Origin: an uncultured Latescibacterota bacterium | GTDB lineage: Bacteria; Latescibacterota; UBA2968 | Reading direction: 5' to 3' | Assembly: GCA_958295785.1 (NCBI GenBank) | Contig: OY282377.1 | Location: 510,394 to 574,393, forward strand | DNA length: 64,000 nucleotides | Part shown: positions 54,304-62,959 of the stretch, in pieces | Layout of the letters: every line of letters begins with the position of its first letter | How positions within the stretch are numbered: position 1 is the first letter of the stretch | Made by a program: the position numbers and the translations under genes | The notes under the pieces: model-generated | Databases searched by the model: none | What the model was told of the DNA's origin: nothing | Seen by the model: the letters and a program-made list of their open reading frames with translations, nothing else

Positions 54304-54783
54304 TTAGCCTTTGCGCTTTGATCGCAGATGCTCGCCGATGAGCGTGCGCTCGGCTTCGGAAAGCGCGGAATCATCGTCTGTTGAACCCGCGTTTTCGTCG
54401 GATGCAGATGCGCGGTCAATGGGCAATGGGGCTGTTTTGTCGCGTGCTTCGAGGCTTTGCTGAATCGAGGCCAATTCATCTTGGGCCTCATTGTTCGCCG
54501 CGGGTTCTGCCTGCGGTTCGGGTTCTTCGGACAATGCCGCGGGTTCTTCGGACAACGGCATATCGGGCATGCCATCTCGGTGGGCTTCTTCGGCCAGTTC
54601 ATCTTCCAAATTCAATCGCGCGGCAACAGCCTCATAAACCGATTTGGCGGCCTCTACGCGCTCTTCCAAGCGGCGGAGGGCTTGGCGCAACTCGTCCATT
54701 TCAGCCGACGCCTCTTCAATTTCTCGCCGCGCAAAATCGAGAACTCGTTCGTAAACAATATCTTTGGAAGTACCATCTGGCAT
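54304..54783 (-). CDS. acidic coiled-coil protein of unknown function
   Basis: 159 aa. Residues 10-60 form a long amphipathic helix (VLDFARREIEEASAEMDELR, QALRRLEERVEAAKSVYEAV). The rest is Glu/Pro/Asp-rich and disordered, with a final short helix (LSEAERTLIGEHLRSKRKG). No known domain. A real gene by start context (ATG), codon use and terminator. Confidence 0.75.
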   Translation of the reverse strand: MPDGTSKDIVYERVLDFARREIEEASAEMDELRQALRRLEERVEAAKSVYEAVAARLNLEDELAEEAHRDGMPDMPLSEEPAALSEEPEPQAEPAANNEAQDELASIQQSLEARDKTAPLPIDRASASDENAGSTDDDSALSEAERTLIGEHLRSKRKG

Positions 54784-54829
54784 AACATCTGTCCTTGCAA
54801 ATTTGTGAAAGCGTGAACAACATCAGGCA

Positions 54830-55008
54830 TTAGAGAGCGAGCAGTTTGGAGGGGTTTTCACTTTCTGCCTGCCTATTGATGCGGGGATAGGGCGACTGCC
54901 CCTTTTGTTGCGGGACCTCTTTAACTGAAATGCTCTCTGCGAATTGACGAATGACCTCCTGCCTTTGCAGGTCCTTTCCTCGAGCGTCATTAAGGGATTT
55001 TTTTTCAT
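54830..55008 (-). pseudogene. 59-aa protein whose frame needs a slip at an A8 tract
   Basis: GGAGGAA lies 5 nt ahead of ATG 55008, which is followed by eight A's. The direct frame gives a non-descript 61-aa peptide. If one extra A is read, the frame becomes MKKKSLNDARGKDLQRQEVI then RQFAESISVKEVPQQKGQSP and ends ...NPSKLLAL at 54830, which has a normal helix-rich composition. So this is a one-base deletion, a sequencing error, or slippage on poly-A. No family recognised. Confidence 0.5.
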
Positions 55009-55009
55009 A

Positions 55010-55162
55010 TCAGTTTCCTCCATCTCGCGGGACTGAATACGCGCCTACTTGGTACTCCCGTTTGGAGACAAAACGGAAGCCATCGCTCTTTGTGACAATG
55101 GCAAGATTAATTTCTCCGCCTACGGTTGGCAAGGCACTGCTAAATTGCTGGGCCTTGCACAT
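55010..55162 (-). CDS. small unknown protein upstream of the A8 gene
   Basis: Open from 55237 to the TGA at 55010-55012; the first ATG is 55162. The open stretch reads DWGNFSEQNAIECVHWLVEI, MCKAQQFSSALPTVGGEINL, AIVTKSDGFRFVSKREYQVG, AYSVPRDGGN. Its stop lies 1 nt before the next gene's ATG. A consensus promoter is upstream. No family recognised, and the true start may be lost. The opposite strand also has an ORF, so coding on the minus strand is an inference. Confidence 0.4.
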   Translation of the reverse strand: MCKAQQFSSALPTVGGEINLAIVTKSDGFRFVSKREYQVGAYSVPRDGGN

Positions 55163-55268
55163 AATCTCAACCAACCAATGCACACATTCAATGGCATTTT
55201 GTTCGGAAAAATTTCCCCAATCAGCAGGAAAATAAAGTTAATGCTGGCTCGTATTTGGAAAGCGGTCA

Positions 55269-55297
55269 AATATAGACTGTCCCTCTGGGCATGTCAA
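55269..55297 (-). promoter_or_regulatory. near-consensus sigma70 promoter
   Basis: On the minus strand TTGACA (55297-55292), 17 bp, then TATATT (55274-55269). It points into the two small genes at 55162-54830. Confidence 0.6.
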
Positions 55298-55350
55298 GGC
55301 CGAACCACAGTCAGTAATTGGCACCACAGAAATACCTGTTTAGCGAAATC

Positions 55351-56502
55351 TCAAACGTAATTCACGCCGTACCAGACCCCTGGAATCGGCAGGCATTTTC
55401 GCAAGACCTCGCCTGCGCGGCCTCCGGCATTTCGCATCGCGTCTTCGGATCCGTCCCATGTGCCAAAAATCAGGTGCGCCGCTGCGCCGCGGCTTTCGGC
55501 CACGATGCGGTCGCCGCCGTAGTGGATGTGATACTCGTCTCCCACTTCCCGAAACACCAACCCACGGGCAGCGTGTTCACCGATCCGCTCGACAAAATAG
55601 GGGCGCATTTTTTCGAGCAACCGCGCAAAGTGAACGATCAGGGTCGTGCCGGGCAGGCTGGCGCGTTCAGGGGTCAAACCGCGCGCTTCGAGCATGTTGT
55701 GCAATACCGCGTCGAACCCCTTGACGTGCAGGGAGAGGCGTTTCAAATTCTGCGCCCGAATCCATTTGCCCAACGCGCCGACAAGGGCGGATCGCTCGCC
55801 TGCATAATCGAGCATAAGCACCTGCCCGTCATCCCGGTCGCGCGCCTGTTGCACCACCCCAAACCCTACGGGGTGATCCCCTTGCCGAATCAGATATGTT
55901 TTGGCCGGGCGGTTCTGCACCCATCCATCGATGCCAAACGCGATGTCTGAAGGCGGGCGCAGCCAGCGCACGGGTTCGCGCCGATAAAGGTGTCCAATGG
56001 CGTCAACATCTGCCTCAGACGCCGGGGCTATCGCCCAGGCCGCGTCGTCAAAATCGCCCGCACGGTCGCTTGGGACGTGAAACATCCAATCGCGGCCCAC
56101 GTATCGGCAACCGTACCGGTGGTACATATTGCGATACCCGGATACCATGATATAATCCACGCCGTCTTTGCGGCAATCGCGCAGGGTGTCTCGCAAAAGC
56201 GCGGTGGCATATCCCTTGCCCCGGTGCGATTCGAGCGTTGCCACGCCCCCCAATGACGCCACGCGCAGGGTACACCCGAAAATGGATACTTCCCGCCGAA
56301 TGGTGCCAATGTGCGATACCACCTCGCCGTTTTCCACCACCACGCGCAAATTGCTCGCGTTGTCATCGTTGAATGCGTGCGGCTGAATATCCGCAAGCCC
56401 TTCAAAAAACACGTCGCCGAGCAAGGCGCGCAAACGCCCCATCTCGCCTCGGCGCACGCTGCGAATCCCATTTTCCCATGCCGCTTCTGGTTCTCTGGGC
56501 AT
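55351..56502 (-). CDS. GNAT-family N-acetyltransferase (Eis-like, two GNAT units plus sterol-carrier-like tail)
   Basis: 383 aa. N-terminal GNAT core with the acetyl-CoA loop VATLESHRGKGYATALLRDT (RxxGxG/A). Then a second degenerate GNAT region (LIRQGDHPVGFGVVQQARDR) and a C-terminal SCP2-like domain (VFREVGDEYHIHYGGDRIVA). This three-part layout resembles Eis-type acetyltransferases; the substrate is unknown. ATG 56502 follows GGAG and lies 14 nt after the DUF2283 stop. A near-identical 5' fragment of this gene is found at 58156-58512. Confidence 0.85.
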   Translation of the reverse strand: MPREPEAAWENGIRSVRRGEMGRLRALLGDVFFEGLADIQPHAFNDDNASNLRVVVENGEVVSHIGTIRREVSIFGCTLRVASLGGVATLESHRGKGYATALLRDTLRDCRKDGVDYIMVSGYRNMYHRYGCRYVGRDWMFHVPSDRAGDFDDAAWAIAPASEADVDAIGHLYRREPVRWLRPPSDIAFGIDGWVQNRPAKTYLIRQGDHPVGFGVVQQARDRDDGQVLMLDYAGERSALVGALGKWIRAQNLKRLSLHVKGFDAVLHNMLEARGLTPERASLPGTTLIVHFARLLEKMRPYFVERIGEHAARGLVFREVGDEYHIHYGGDRIVAESRGAAAHLIFGTWDGSEDAMRNAGGRAGEVLRKCLPIPGVWYGVNYV

Positions 56503-56516
56503 AAGCACTCCAAGAG

Positions 56517-56777
56517 TTAAACAGAGTGACGTTGCAATGTCGGGCACCCGCGTCCGACAACGATATGACGCTCGTCCAATGCGATGCGGGACAGATCGGC
56601 GCGCAGGCTGGCCCTTTCGATGGTGATATTTGTGATCCGCCCCTCGTCATCGATAGAAAACAAAATATCCTCATCCTCGCCATCTATGCCCGCATTCATC
56701 GCCCCACCTGTTGCAGGCTCGTCGGACAGGTCAATGGAAAGGGTATCGGTTTCGGGGAAATATTGAAAATGCGACAT
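56517..56777 (-). CDS. DUF2283 protein
   Basis: 86 aa. FQYFPETDTLSIDLSDEPAT, IDGEDEDILFSIDDEGRITN and ITIERAS give the beta-rich DUF2283 pattern. DUF2283 proteins are commonly encoded next to DUF4258 or other small toxin-like proteins and may act as antitoxins. Its ATG overlaps the TAA of the upstream 83-aa gene at 56777. Confidence 0.85.
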   Translation of the reverse strand: MSHFQYFPETDTLSIDLSDEPATGGAMNAGIDGEDEDILFSIDDEGRITNITIERASLRADLSRIALDERHIVVGRGCPTLQRHSV

Positions 56778-57028
56778 TATTTTCTCCTTTGCTTTCGCGT
56801 GTAATTGCTGTCAAAAAAAGCATTGTGAACCGTTTGCCCATCTGGAAGAACCACAACGCGCAGATACAACTCGCGCTCGGCGACATAAATATACCGCCGG
56901 GTATTTCCATTAGGCTCTGTGTGGATGGACTCGTATTCTGTCAGGGCTTCTTCAACATACGTGCGATAGGTTACGGATTCGGGATGGCTTTTCGCAACAG
57001 CAGTTTCAAAGTAGGAGGTTGTTTTCAT
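56777..57028 (-). CDS. small partner of DUF2283, possible toxin
   Basis: 83 aa. YRTYVEEALTEYESIHTEPN, then RRYIYVAERELYLRVVVLPD and GQTVHNAFFDSNYTRKQRR: a compact beta fold with a basic tail, the size and position of DUF4258/RelE-like partners of DUF2283. The family is not certain. It shares one nucleotide with the DUF2283 gene, so they are coupled. Confidence 0.65.
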   Translation of the reverse strand: MKTTSYFETAVAKSHPESVTYRTYVEEALTEYESIHTEPNGNTRRYIYVAERELYLRVVVLPDGQTVHNAFFDSNYTRKQRRK

Positions 57029-57057
57029 AGCATGGCGCGCTCATTTTATCTATCTTT

Positions 57058-58154
57058 AGGACTTACGCATGCTGAGTTAAAAAAGGGTGCAATTCCGTAA
57101 AATTTATCACTTTGAGGAGGTGTCAATGCGCCACCCGACGCGTTTGGATTCCTGTCAGTATCTGCTTAGCCGTCCCCTCAACGATACCCTGCCCCCTTTC
57201 GCCGACCATAGCGAAGGGTTCAGTCATGATATGATCAACCGCTATCTCGCCGGTGAGCGTATCCCATATCCCCCCCCGCTTGGTGTGGGAACACGTCAAA
57301 GCCCCCATCGCGTTGACGCCCAAAGGCGATGTGATCTTTGATGACCTGGTTTTAGACAAGCGACACGCGCGCAAGATCGCGTGAGTGCGTCGTCAAGAGA
57401 GCGGCAACGCCCAAGGCGTCATCAATGGCATTGGGGTGGTCACATGTGTCTATGTCCATCCGCAAGAGGATCGGTTCTGGCTGATTGACGATCGGATTTA
57501 TGACCCGCAAGGCGATGGCAAAACCAAATTGGATCATCTCAAGGACATGCGCTCTGTGTGGGTCTATCAGAAGGGCCTCCCTTTTACCGGGGTCTTGATG
57601 GACAGTGGGTATGCGACAAAAACGGTCATGTTACACAGAGAGCAGATGCAAAAAACCTATTCTTGTCCCCTCAAGACGAACCGGCGCGTGGACGATTCGG
57701 CAGGCACAACCCCCTACCAGCGCGTAGATAGCTTAACTTGGACTCAAGCGGAGCGCAAACAAGGCAAGCCCATTAAAATCAGAGGGTTTCCCAAAGACCA
57801 CAAAGTGAAATGATTCCGGGGGGCGTCTTCTGATAGACGCACGGCGTATGTCGTGACTAACGACCATGCTCAAAACGATTCTTCAGGGGTACAACAGGTG
57901 TGTCACCGACGATGGAAAATTGAGCCATTTCACCGCGAAGTCAAACAAGTGACAGGGCTTAAAAAATGTCAATGTCGGTTGGCACGCATGGTACGAAATC
58001 ATATTGGGTGTGCGATGTTCGTTTGGATTCGACTCGAGCAGGTGGCCTATCAAACAGGACAAACCATTTATCAAGTCAAATACCGGGGGATGGCTGACTT
58101 CTTGAGACAACAACTCAAAGCACCTCATATTCCAATGGAGATTGCGTAAGTCCT
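57058..58154 (+). mobile_element. IS701-type insertion sequence, copy 2
   Basis: 1097 bp with the same 12-bp ends as copy 1. It differs by a 7-bp insertion (CCCATAT-type, near 57261-57270) and scattered substitutions. Its right end abuts a duplicated piece of the GNAT gene; no target duplication is visible. Confidence 0.9.
57126..58149 (+). pseudogene. IS701-family transposase, copy 2: two TGAs and a frameshift
   Basis: Same ORF plan as copy 1 with TGA at 57382-57384 and 57811-57813. In addition, a 7-nt insertion in the C8 region knocks the N-terminal part out of frame after RYLAGERIP. Inactive unless complemented in trans. The conserved stops in a copy with independent substitutions show they were present before the two insertions separated. 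Confidence 0.85.
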
Positions 58155-58155
58155 A

Positions 58156-58512
58156 CATGATATAATCCACGCCATCTTTGCGGCAATCGCGCAGGGTGTC
58201 TCGCAAAAGCGCGGTGGCATATCCCTTGCCCCGGTGCGATTCGAGCGTTGCCACGCCCCCCAATGACGCCACGCGCAGGGTACACCCGAAAATGGATACT
58301 TCCCGCCGAATGGTGCCAATGTGCGATACCACCTCGCCGTTTTCCACCACCACGCGCAAATTGCTCGCGTTGTCATCGTTGAATGCGTGCGGCTGAATAT
58401 CCGCAAGCCCTTCAAAAAACACGTCGCCGAGCAAGGCGCGCAAACGCCCCATCTCGCCTCGGCGCACGCTGCGAATCCCATTTTCCCATGCCGCTTCTGG
58501 TTCTCTGGGCAT
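58156..58512 (-). pseudogene. 5' fragment of the GNAT gene (duplicate)
   Basis: The first ~119 codons of the GNAT gene (MPREPEAAWENGIRSVRRGE ... GVDYIM) are repeated here. Over 58156-58523 I found a single difference from 56146-56513. It ends at the IS701 copy 2 boundary. It starts 16 nt after brnA, as the complete gene starts 14 nt after the DUF2283 gene. Confidence 0.9.
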
Positions 58513-58528
58513 AAGCACTCCAAAGTCG

Positions 58529-58876
58529 TTATTTCTGCATTGCGCCTTCTCGTTTTCGCGCTTCCATATACGCCCGCAGAACCGCATTCATTTGGGTTTG
58601 ATACCCTTTGCCGAGTGATTGAAACCAATCGACAACATCGTCGTCCATTCGGAGCGAGATTTGTTTCTTCTTAGTCGGGGGGACGACCCGGAGTTGCGTC
58701 AGGTCGCAATCCTCTAAGCAAAGCGTGTTCGGGTCTTCGCGGGCATTGCGCTCAATTTCTTCTTCGGGCATTGCGTGCAATCGGTCCCAATCGGTTTCAT
58801 CTTCCCCGCTACCCACCGGCACGCCTTGAAACACAGTGATTATACCGTCCGTTTTCTCGTTTTTGACCTTGTCCAT
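58529..58876 (-). CDS. brnA: BrnA-like antitoxin
   Basis: 115 aa. The C-terminal ribbon-helix-helix has KKKQISLRMDDDVVDWFQSL then GKGYQTQMNAVLRAYMEARK, the BrnA signature. BrnA dimers bind BrnT and repress the operon. The N-terminal 65 residues are an acidic extension (VGSGEDETDWDRLHAMPEEE). It lies 9 nt after brnT. Confidence 0.9.
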   Translation of the reverse strand: MDKVKNEKTDGIITVFQGVPVGSGEDETDWDRLHAMPEEEIERNAREDPNTLCLEDCDLTQLRVVPPTKKKQISLRMDDDVVDWFQSLGKGYQTQMNAVLRAYMEARKREGAMQK

Positions 58877-58885
58877 TTCGCCTCC

Positions 58886-59149
58886 TTATGTGTTTGATTC
58901 AAACAGTCTTCGTTCTTTTTTGTTCGCCCTGCACACGGAAATGATCCGCCGGGCATGACCGCGCCATGTATAAACAACGGCGATTACATAATTGCCGAGC
59001 CTTCCCAGTGCGAGTATCCGGTCTTCGCCGTGTCGCCTGTGGGGCACCTCTACAACTGCTTCCTCAAAGATATTTACAGCGACCCGAAAGTCGTAGCCGT
59101 GTTTCTCAATGTTGGCAAGTCGCTTATTATCGTCCCATTCAAATTCCAT
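58886..59149 (-). CDS. brnT: BrnT-like toxin
   Basis: 87 aa RelE-fold toxin: MEFEWDDNKRLANIEKHGYD, FRVAVNIFEEAVVEVPHRRH, GEDRILALGRLGNYVIAVVY, TWRGHARRIISVCRANKKER. BrnT is a ribonuclease that halts translation under stress. Intact and paired with brnA in the usual toxin-first order. Confidence 0.92.
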   Translation of the reverse strand: MEFEWDDNKRLANIEKHGYDFRVAVNIFEEAVVEVPHRRHGEDRILALGRLGNYVIAVVYTWRGHARRIISVCRANKKERRLFESNT

Positions 59150-59263
59150 ACATGTGCTGAACTTGATTCAGTAAAAACAAGGTACAAAAAATGGACTCAA
59201 AACGCTATTGGTTGTGTATATTGATGCCGAACGACATGTCCACTTTCACAGGAGCATGCATTT

Positions 59264-59749
59264 ATGAAACGGCTCTATCTCGTGCGGCACGCCAAGTCGG
59301 ATTGGCGTTTTTTCGGGCTGGATGATCTCGATCGGCCCTTGAACAAGCGCGGAAAAAAGGACGCACCGCGCATGGGCAAACATCTGAAACGGGTCTGGCA
59401 GGTCAAGCCGGATTGCGTGTTGTGCAGCACGGCCAAGCGCGCGCGATCCACGGTCAAGCGATTGCGTAAAGCACTCGATATTTCCAAAAAACAGATCGCA
59501 TGGCACGACAGCATTTATTCGGGGCAGAAAAACGAGGTGTTGGATCTGATTCGACAAACCGACAACTGCCATCGGGATGTCATGGTCATTGGACACAACC
59601 CAACGATGACCGACTTGGTCAATCAACTCACCGGATCTTTTATTTTTTTTCCGACCTGCGGCGTCGCGGGGATTGATCTGCCCATTGACGATTGGGCAGA
59701 TGCGAAGTCAGGGACTCTGGTGTTTTTTGAAGTTCCCAAGTCGATTTGA
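59264..59749 (+). CDS. sixA: phosphohistidine phosphatase SixA-like protein
   Basis: 161 aa histidine phosphatase: RLYLVRHAKSDW (RHA catalytic motif, His8-9 region), LNKRGKKDAPRMGKHLK, CSTAKRARSTVKRL, and VIGHNPTMTDLVNQLTG with the second His. SixA dephosphorylates phosphohistidine proteins such as NPr or HPt domains. ATG follows AGGAG. Monocistronic and divergent from brnT. Confidence 0.9.
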   Translation: MKRLYLVRHAKSDWRFFGLDDLDRPLNKRGKKDAPRMGKHLKRVWQVKPDCVLCSTAKRARSTVKRLRKALDISKKQIAWHDSIYSGQKNEVLDLIRQTDNCHRDVMVIGHNPTMTDLVNQLTGSFIFFPTCGVAGIDLPIDDWADAKSGTLVFFEVPKSI

Positions 59750-59821
59750 CGTGTCTGTCGCGGGTTTGAAACCCGATTGTCACCCAATGGGCGTATCTCG
59801 TAGGCCAGTCAGCTTCCGCGT

Positions 59822-59851
59822 GGGGGTCGGTTCTTTCGAGAATCGGCCCCC
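59822..59851 (+). terminator. 13-bp hairpin with UUCG loop after sixA
   Basis: GGGGGTCGGTTCT-TTCG-AGAATCGGCCCCC pairs throughout as plus-strand RNA (two G-U pairs); the minus transcript would have mismatches at those sites. No U-tract follows directly, so it may be a stability element or a weak terminator. Confidence 0.45.
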
Positions 59852-59928
59852 GCCACCATTGCGAACTTGTTTTGCTGACTGCTTGGGGGCGGGGCCCCTC
59901 TCACTTCTTGCGTCTTACTTTTTTTTTC

Positions 59929-61089
59929 TCAATACGTATCCGACACGTCGAGCACAGTGCTGTCGTCTGCACTTTTGGTCGTATTGGAATTTTTGATCTT
60001 TTCTTGGAGTTTGTCATAAAAGATATCGGCGTCCACCGGAATATCGACCCAGCTATCCGTCCAGGCGGACAGGAGCATGGCGTTTGCCAGTTCCACGCCT
60101 TTGATGCCCTCAACGCCCGGCGCGAGGAGGGAGTTGCCCGTGCGAATCGCATCGACCCAGTTTTGCGTGATGCCGCGATGGGATTCGCCGCTTTTGCCCG
60201 TGGGAATCTCGCATTTCCAGACTTCGGGACTGCCAAAGCCGCCTTTGTACGTTTTGCAAAATGTGCTGACGGATTGGCGGGTGCGCCAAAAAGTGATTTT
60301 TCTATCTTCCATGACGACTTTGCCCCGATCACCGGCGATTTCGAGGCGGTTGCTGCCGGGGGCTTCGCCCGTCGTGGTGATGAACACGCCGGTCGCGCCA
60401 TTTTCGTATGCCACATACGCGGTGACTTCGTCGTCGACTTCGATGTCGTGGTATTTGCCAAATCCGACAAATGCGCGGCACCGCACCGGCATCCCGCAAA
60501 TCCATTGCCACAGGTCGAGGTTGTGCGGGCACTGGTTCATCAACACGCCGCCGCCTTCGCCTGCCCATGTGGCGCGCCAACCGCCGGAATCGTAATAACT
60601 CTGCGAGCGAAACCAGGTGGTGATGATGTAGTTGGTGCGCTGAATCTCGCCCAACTCGCCCGATGCGATCAGGTCTTTGAGTTTTTGGTGCGCGCCAATG
60701 GTGCGCTGGTTGAACATCAGGCCAAACACGCGGTCGCTTTGTTCGGCAACGGCGTTCATTTCTCGGACTTGTTTGGTATAAACGCCCGCGGGTTTTTCAA
60801 TGAGCACATGCAACCCGCTGTTCATCGCCTGAATGGCCAAGGGCGGATGGAGATAGTGCGGCGTGGCGACAATGACGGCATCTACGGCGCCCGAAGCCAT
60901 CAGATCGTCCGCGCGGTCAAAGGTGCGGACGTTTTCGCCCAGGGTTTCGCGCGCCCAGTTGATGCGGTCGGGATGAATGTCGCAGACAGCGGTCAGTTCG
61001 GCATTTGCAATCTGCCCCGGGTGCAAATAGCGACAATGCCCACTGCCCATGTTGCCAATGCCGATAATGCCGATGCGTACTGTGTCCAT
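59929..61089 (-). CDS. Gfo/Idh/MocA-family oxidoreductase
   Basis: 386 aa. VRIGIIGIGNMGSGHCRYL is a classic GxGxxG NAD(P) site, VLIEKPAGVYTKQ holds the EKP motif (about residue 96), and the C-terminal domain has WAGEGGGVLMNQCPHNLDLW with the conserved GG...H.D region. Substrate probably a sugar or inositol derivative. ATG 61089 with GGAG upstream; longer in-frame starts run into repeat DNA. It is the neighbour of the enolase-superfamily gene on the same strand (about 211 nt gap with repeat blocks), and both suggest uronate or sugar-acid catabolism. Confidence 0.92.
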   Translation of the reverse strand: MDTVRIGIIGIGNMGSGHCRYLHPGQIANAELTAVCDIHPDRINWARETLGENVRTFDRADDLMASGAVDAVIVATPHYLHPPLAIQAMNSGLHVLIEKPAGVYTKQVREMNAVAEQSDRVFGLMFNQRTIGAHQKLKDLIASGELGEIQRTNYIITTWFRSQSYYDSGGWRATWAGEGGGVLMNQCPHNLDLWQWICGMPVRCRAFVGFGKYHDIEVDDEVTAYVAYENGATGVFITTTGEAPGSNRLEIAGDRGKVVMEDRKITFWRTRQSVSTFCKTYKGGFGSPEVWKCEIPTGKSGESHRGITQNWVDAIRTGNSLLAPGVEGIKGVELANAMLLSAWTDSWVDIPVDADIFYDKLQEKIKNSNTTKSADDSTVLDVSDTY

Positions 61090-61300
61090 AGTATTTCTCC
61101 CAAATGGTGTGAAGGTCGCTTTTTGTCGGGCGTCAAGATACAGCGTTGCCATGTGTTCAGCAACAAAAAATCCCGCGATTTTGGGCGGGCAGGGGGGCCA
61201 CATCCCTACGGTGAACCAGCCTGAAAAACGGCCAGTTGTACCTCGTCCGTCCATTCGTTGAGAAGGGCGGGCACGGGGGCCACGCCCCTGCGATAGCCTT

Positions 61301-62443
61301 TCATCCGCGATCAATTTTGTTTTTTTCGATATAATCCCAGTTGATATTCATGCCCAATCCCGGGCTTTGGGGAATGTGGACGTATCCCTTGTCGTCCATG
61401 GGTTCGCCGTGTTCGCGCAGCCACGGGGCGGGTTCGTCAAAGTCGATGAAGGGATGGAGGAGGCCGCGTTCGTAAAATTCGCCGTTGGACATGGCGCACA
61501 AGGCGTGCAAGTTGCCGGGGCCGCCCCCGTGGATTTCGCAGCGCACGCCAAAGGATTCGCACAGGTGAACGGTTTTCATCAGGGGCGTCAGACCGCCCAC
61601 ATCGCCCACGCCGCAGCGGGAAATGTCGCACGCGCCGGCTTTGATCCATTCGGCGCGCACATACATTTTGCCCTCGCAGGTTTCCGGGCCGCAGATCGGC
61701 AGATGCGTTTGTTCGCAGAGCCACACATAAGACGACATGCTGTGTTCGTCCATGGGTTCTTCCATCCAGTAATAGTTGAGTTTTTCAAGCCCTTTGGCCA
61801 AGGCGAGCGCGGCTTCGCGGTCGTAGTAGTGATAGGGGTCGAGCATGAGCGGCACATCCGGGCCAACGGCTTCGCGCACCGCAGTGCAGGCTTCGAGATC
61901 GCGTTTGACACTCGGCGCGCCTTTGTATGGCGGCTGCCAGGTGTGGAGTTTGAACGCGGGATAGCCGCGCTTCACGCACCATTCGGCAAAACGGGCATAA
62001 TCCTCGGGCGTGCCCAAACCGCCTTCGAGGTCGTCGCCGCACATGGTCGAGGCATACGCGGGCACTTTGTCGCGGTACCCGCCGAGCAATTTGTAAACCG
62101 GCTGATTGAGCGCACGCCCGGCCAAGTCCCACAGGGCGAGGTCAACGGACATGATCACTTTGTCGGACAGCGTGCCCAGGTTGAGACGTTGCCGATGGTT
62201 GAGGTCGCGCCAGATTTTTTCGCGCATAAAAGGGTCCTCGCCGATCAGCGCGGGTTTGACCACGCCGCGGATCACCTCGGCATTGGTGCCAAACCAGTAC
62301 CCGCACACATCCGCGTCGGTTGAAATTTTGAGCAGGGTTTGCGCGGCTTCGCGTTTTGGCCCCGGATGCCCGTGTCCGTCGCTGTCGCGCTCGGTGTTGG
62401 AAATGTAGGTGAAGCGAATGGTCTCGACATCGGTGATTTTCAA
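61301..62443 (-). CDS. mandelate racemase/muconate lactonizing enzyme family (enolase superfamily) protein
   Basis: 380 aa. N-terminal capping domain (KITDVETIRFTYISNTERDS), then a TIM barrel with SVDLALWDLAGRALNQPVYK, KLHTWQPPYKG, LMLDPYHYYDREAALALAKG (metal Asp), WMEEPMDE (metal Glu), PICGPETCEG, GVGDVGGLTPLMKTVHLCES and IHGGGPGNLHALCA. Family members dehydrate or racemise acid sugars after abstracting the alpha proton. I use a TTG start at 62443, seven bases after AAAGGAG, because no ATG fits near the conserved start. Exact sugar acid unknown. Confidence 0.88.
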   Translation of the reverse strand: MKITDVETIRFTYISNTERDSDGHGHPGPKREAAQTLLKISTDADVCGYWFGTNAEVIRGVVKPALIGEDPFMREKIWRDLNHRQRLNLGTLSDKVIMSVDLALWDLAGRALNQPVYKLLGGYRDKVPAYASTMCGDDLEGGLGTPEDYARFAEWCVKRGYPAFKLHTWQPPYKGAPSVKRDLEACTAVREAVGPDVPLMLDPYHYYDREAALALAKGLEKLNYYWMEEPMDEHSMSSYVWLCEQTHLPICGPETCEGKMYVRAEWIKAGACDISRCGVGDVGGLTPLMKTVHLCESFGVRCEIHGGGPGNLHALCAMSNGEFYERGLLHPFIDFDEPAPWLREHGEPMDDKGYVHIPQSPGLGMNINWDYIEKNKIDRG

Positions 62444-62497
62444 GGGAAACTCCTTTCGGGGTAAGACGGGAGACGGAGAGGCAAAAGCAACCATATA

Positions 62498-62959
62498 ATA
62501 CCAATTTGATTTTTATTTTTCCGTATCTTGCCTCCCATTAGGGATGGAATTGGGAACAGACGTTCTGTACGGAATCAGGGGTTGCTTGTCTCAAGCATTT
62601 GGCCTTACAGCATCGTTTGTTGCCTTCGATGCGTTGGCTACGCCTGTGCCTACGGCGTGCGGCGACTTCCTTTTTTTCAACAGGAAAAAAAGGAAGCAAA
62701 AAATGCCGCTCTCAAACGCCGAGAGGCTTGCACAGCGCAAATCGCTTCGTTGCACACACGACATGCGTTGGCCTGCGAAGCAAGTTGCAAGAGGGAGGTT
62801 GGTTGCGAGATGGCCTTGCGCGCTGTGCGTGATGGCTTTATCCGATGGTCTTTTGGGATGGCCTTGTTGCAATGGCTTCTCTGAATGACTGCGTAAGGTC
62901 AAGGGGATCGCTTGCTGGCAACATAGCGCATCACATGAGGCCAACTGAAAATCAATTTA
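62498..62959 (+). repeat. MITE-like repeat E4, full length
   Basis: 462 bp from ATACCAATTTGATTTTTATT to GAAAATCAATTTA, with imperfect inverted ends (CAATTTGATTTT against AAATTGATTTT). The middle has a long imperfect palindrome (CTTCCTTTTTTTCAACAGGA/AAAAAAGGAAG), the site hit by IS1595 in E2. No conserved protein. Confidence 0.82.

Noticed and set aside
59872-61224. 450-aa plus-strand ORF opposite the third Gfo/Idh gene
   Set aside because: Antisense shadow; the minus-strand gene has complete Rossmann and EKP motifs.
62544-62944. Protein genes inside the MITE-like repeat (both strands)
   Set aside because: Frames are not preserved in E2 and E3, and sequence conservation follows DNA, not codons.
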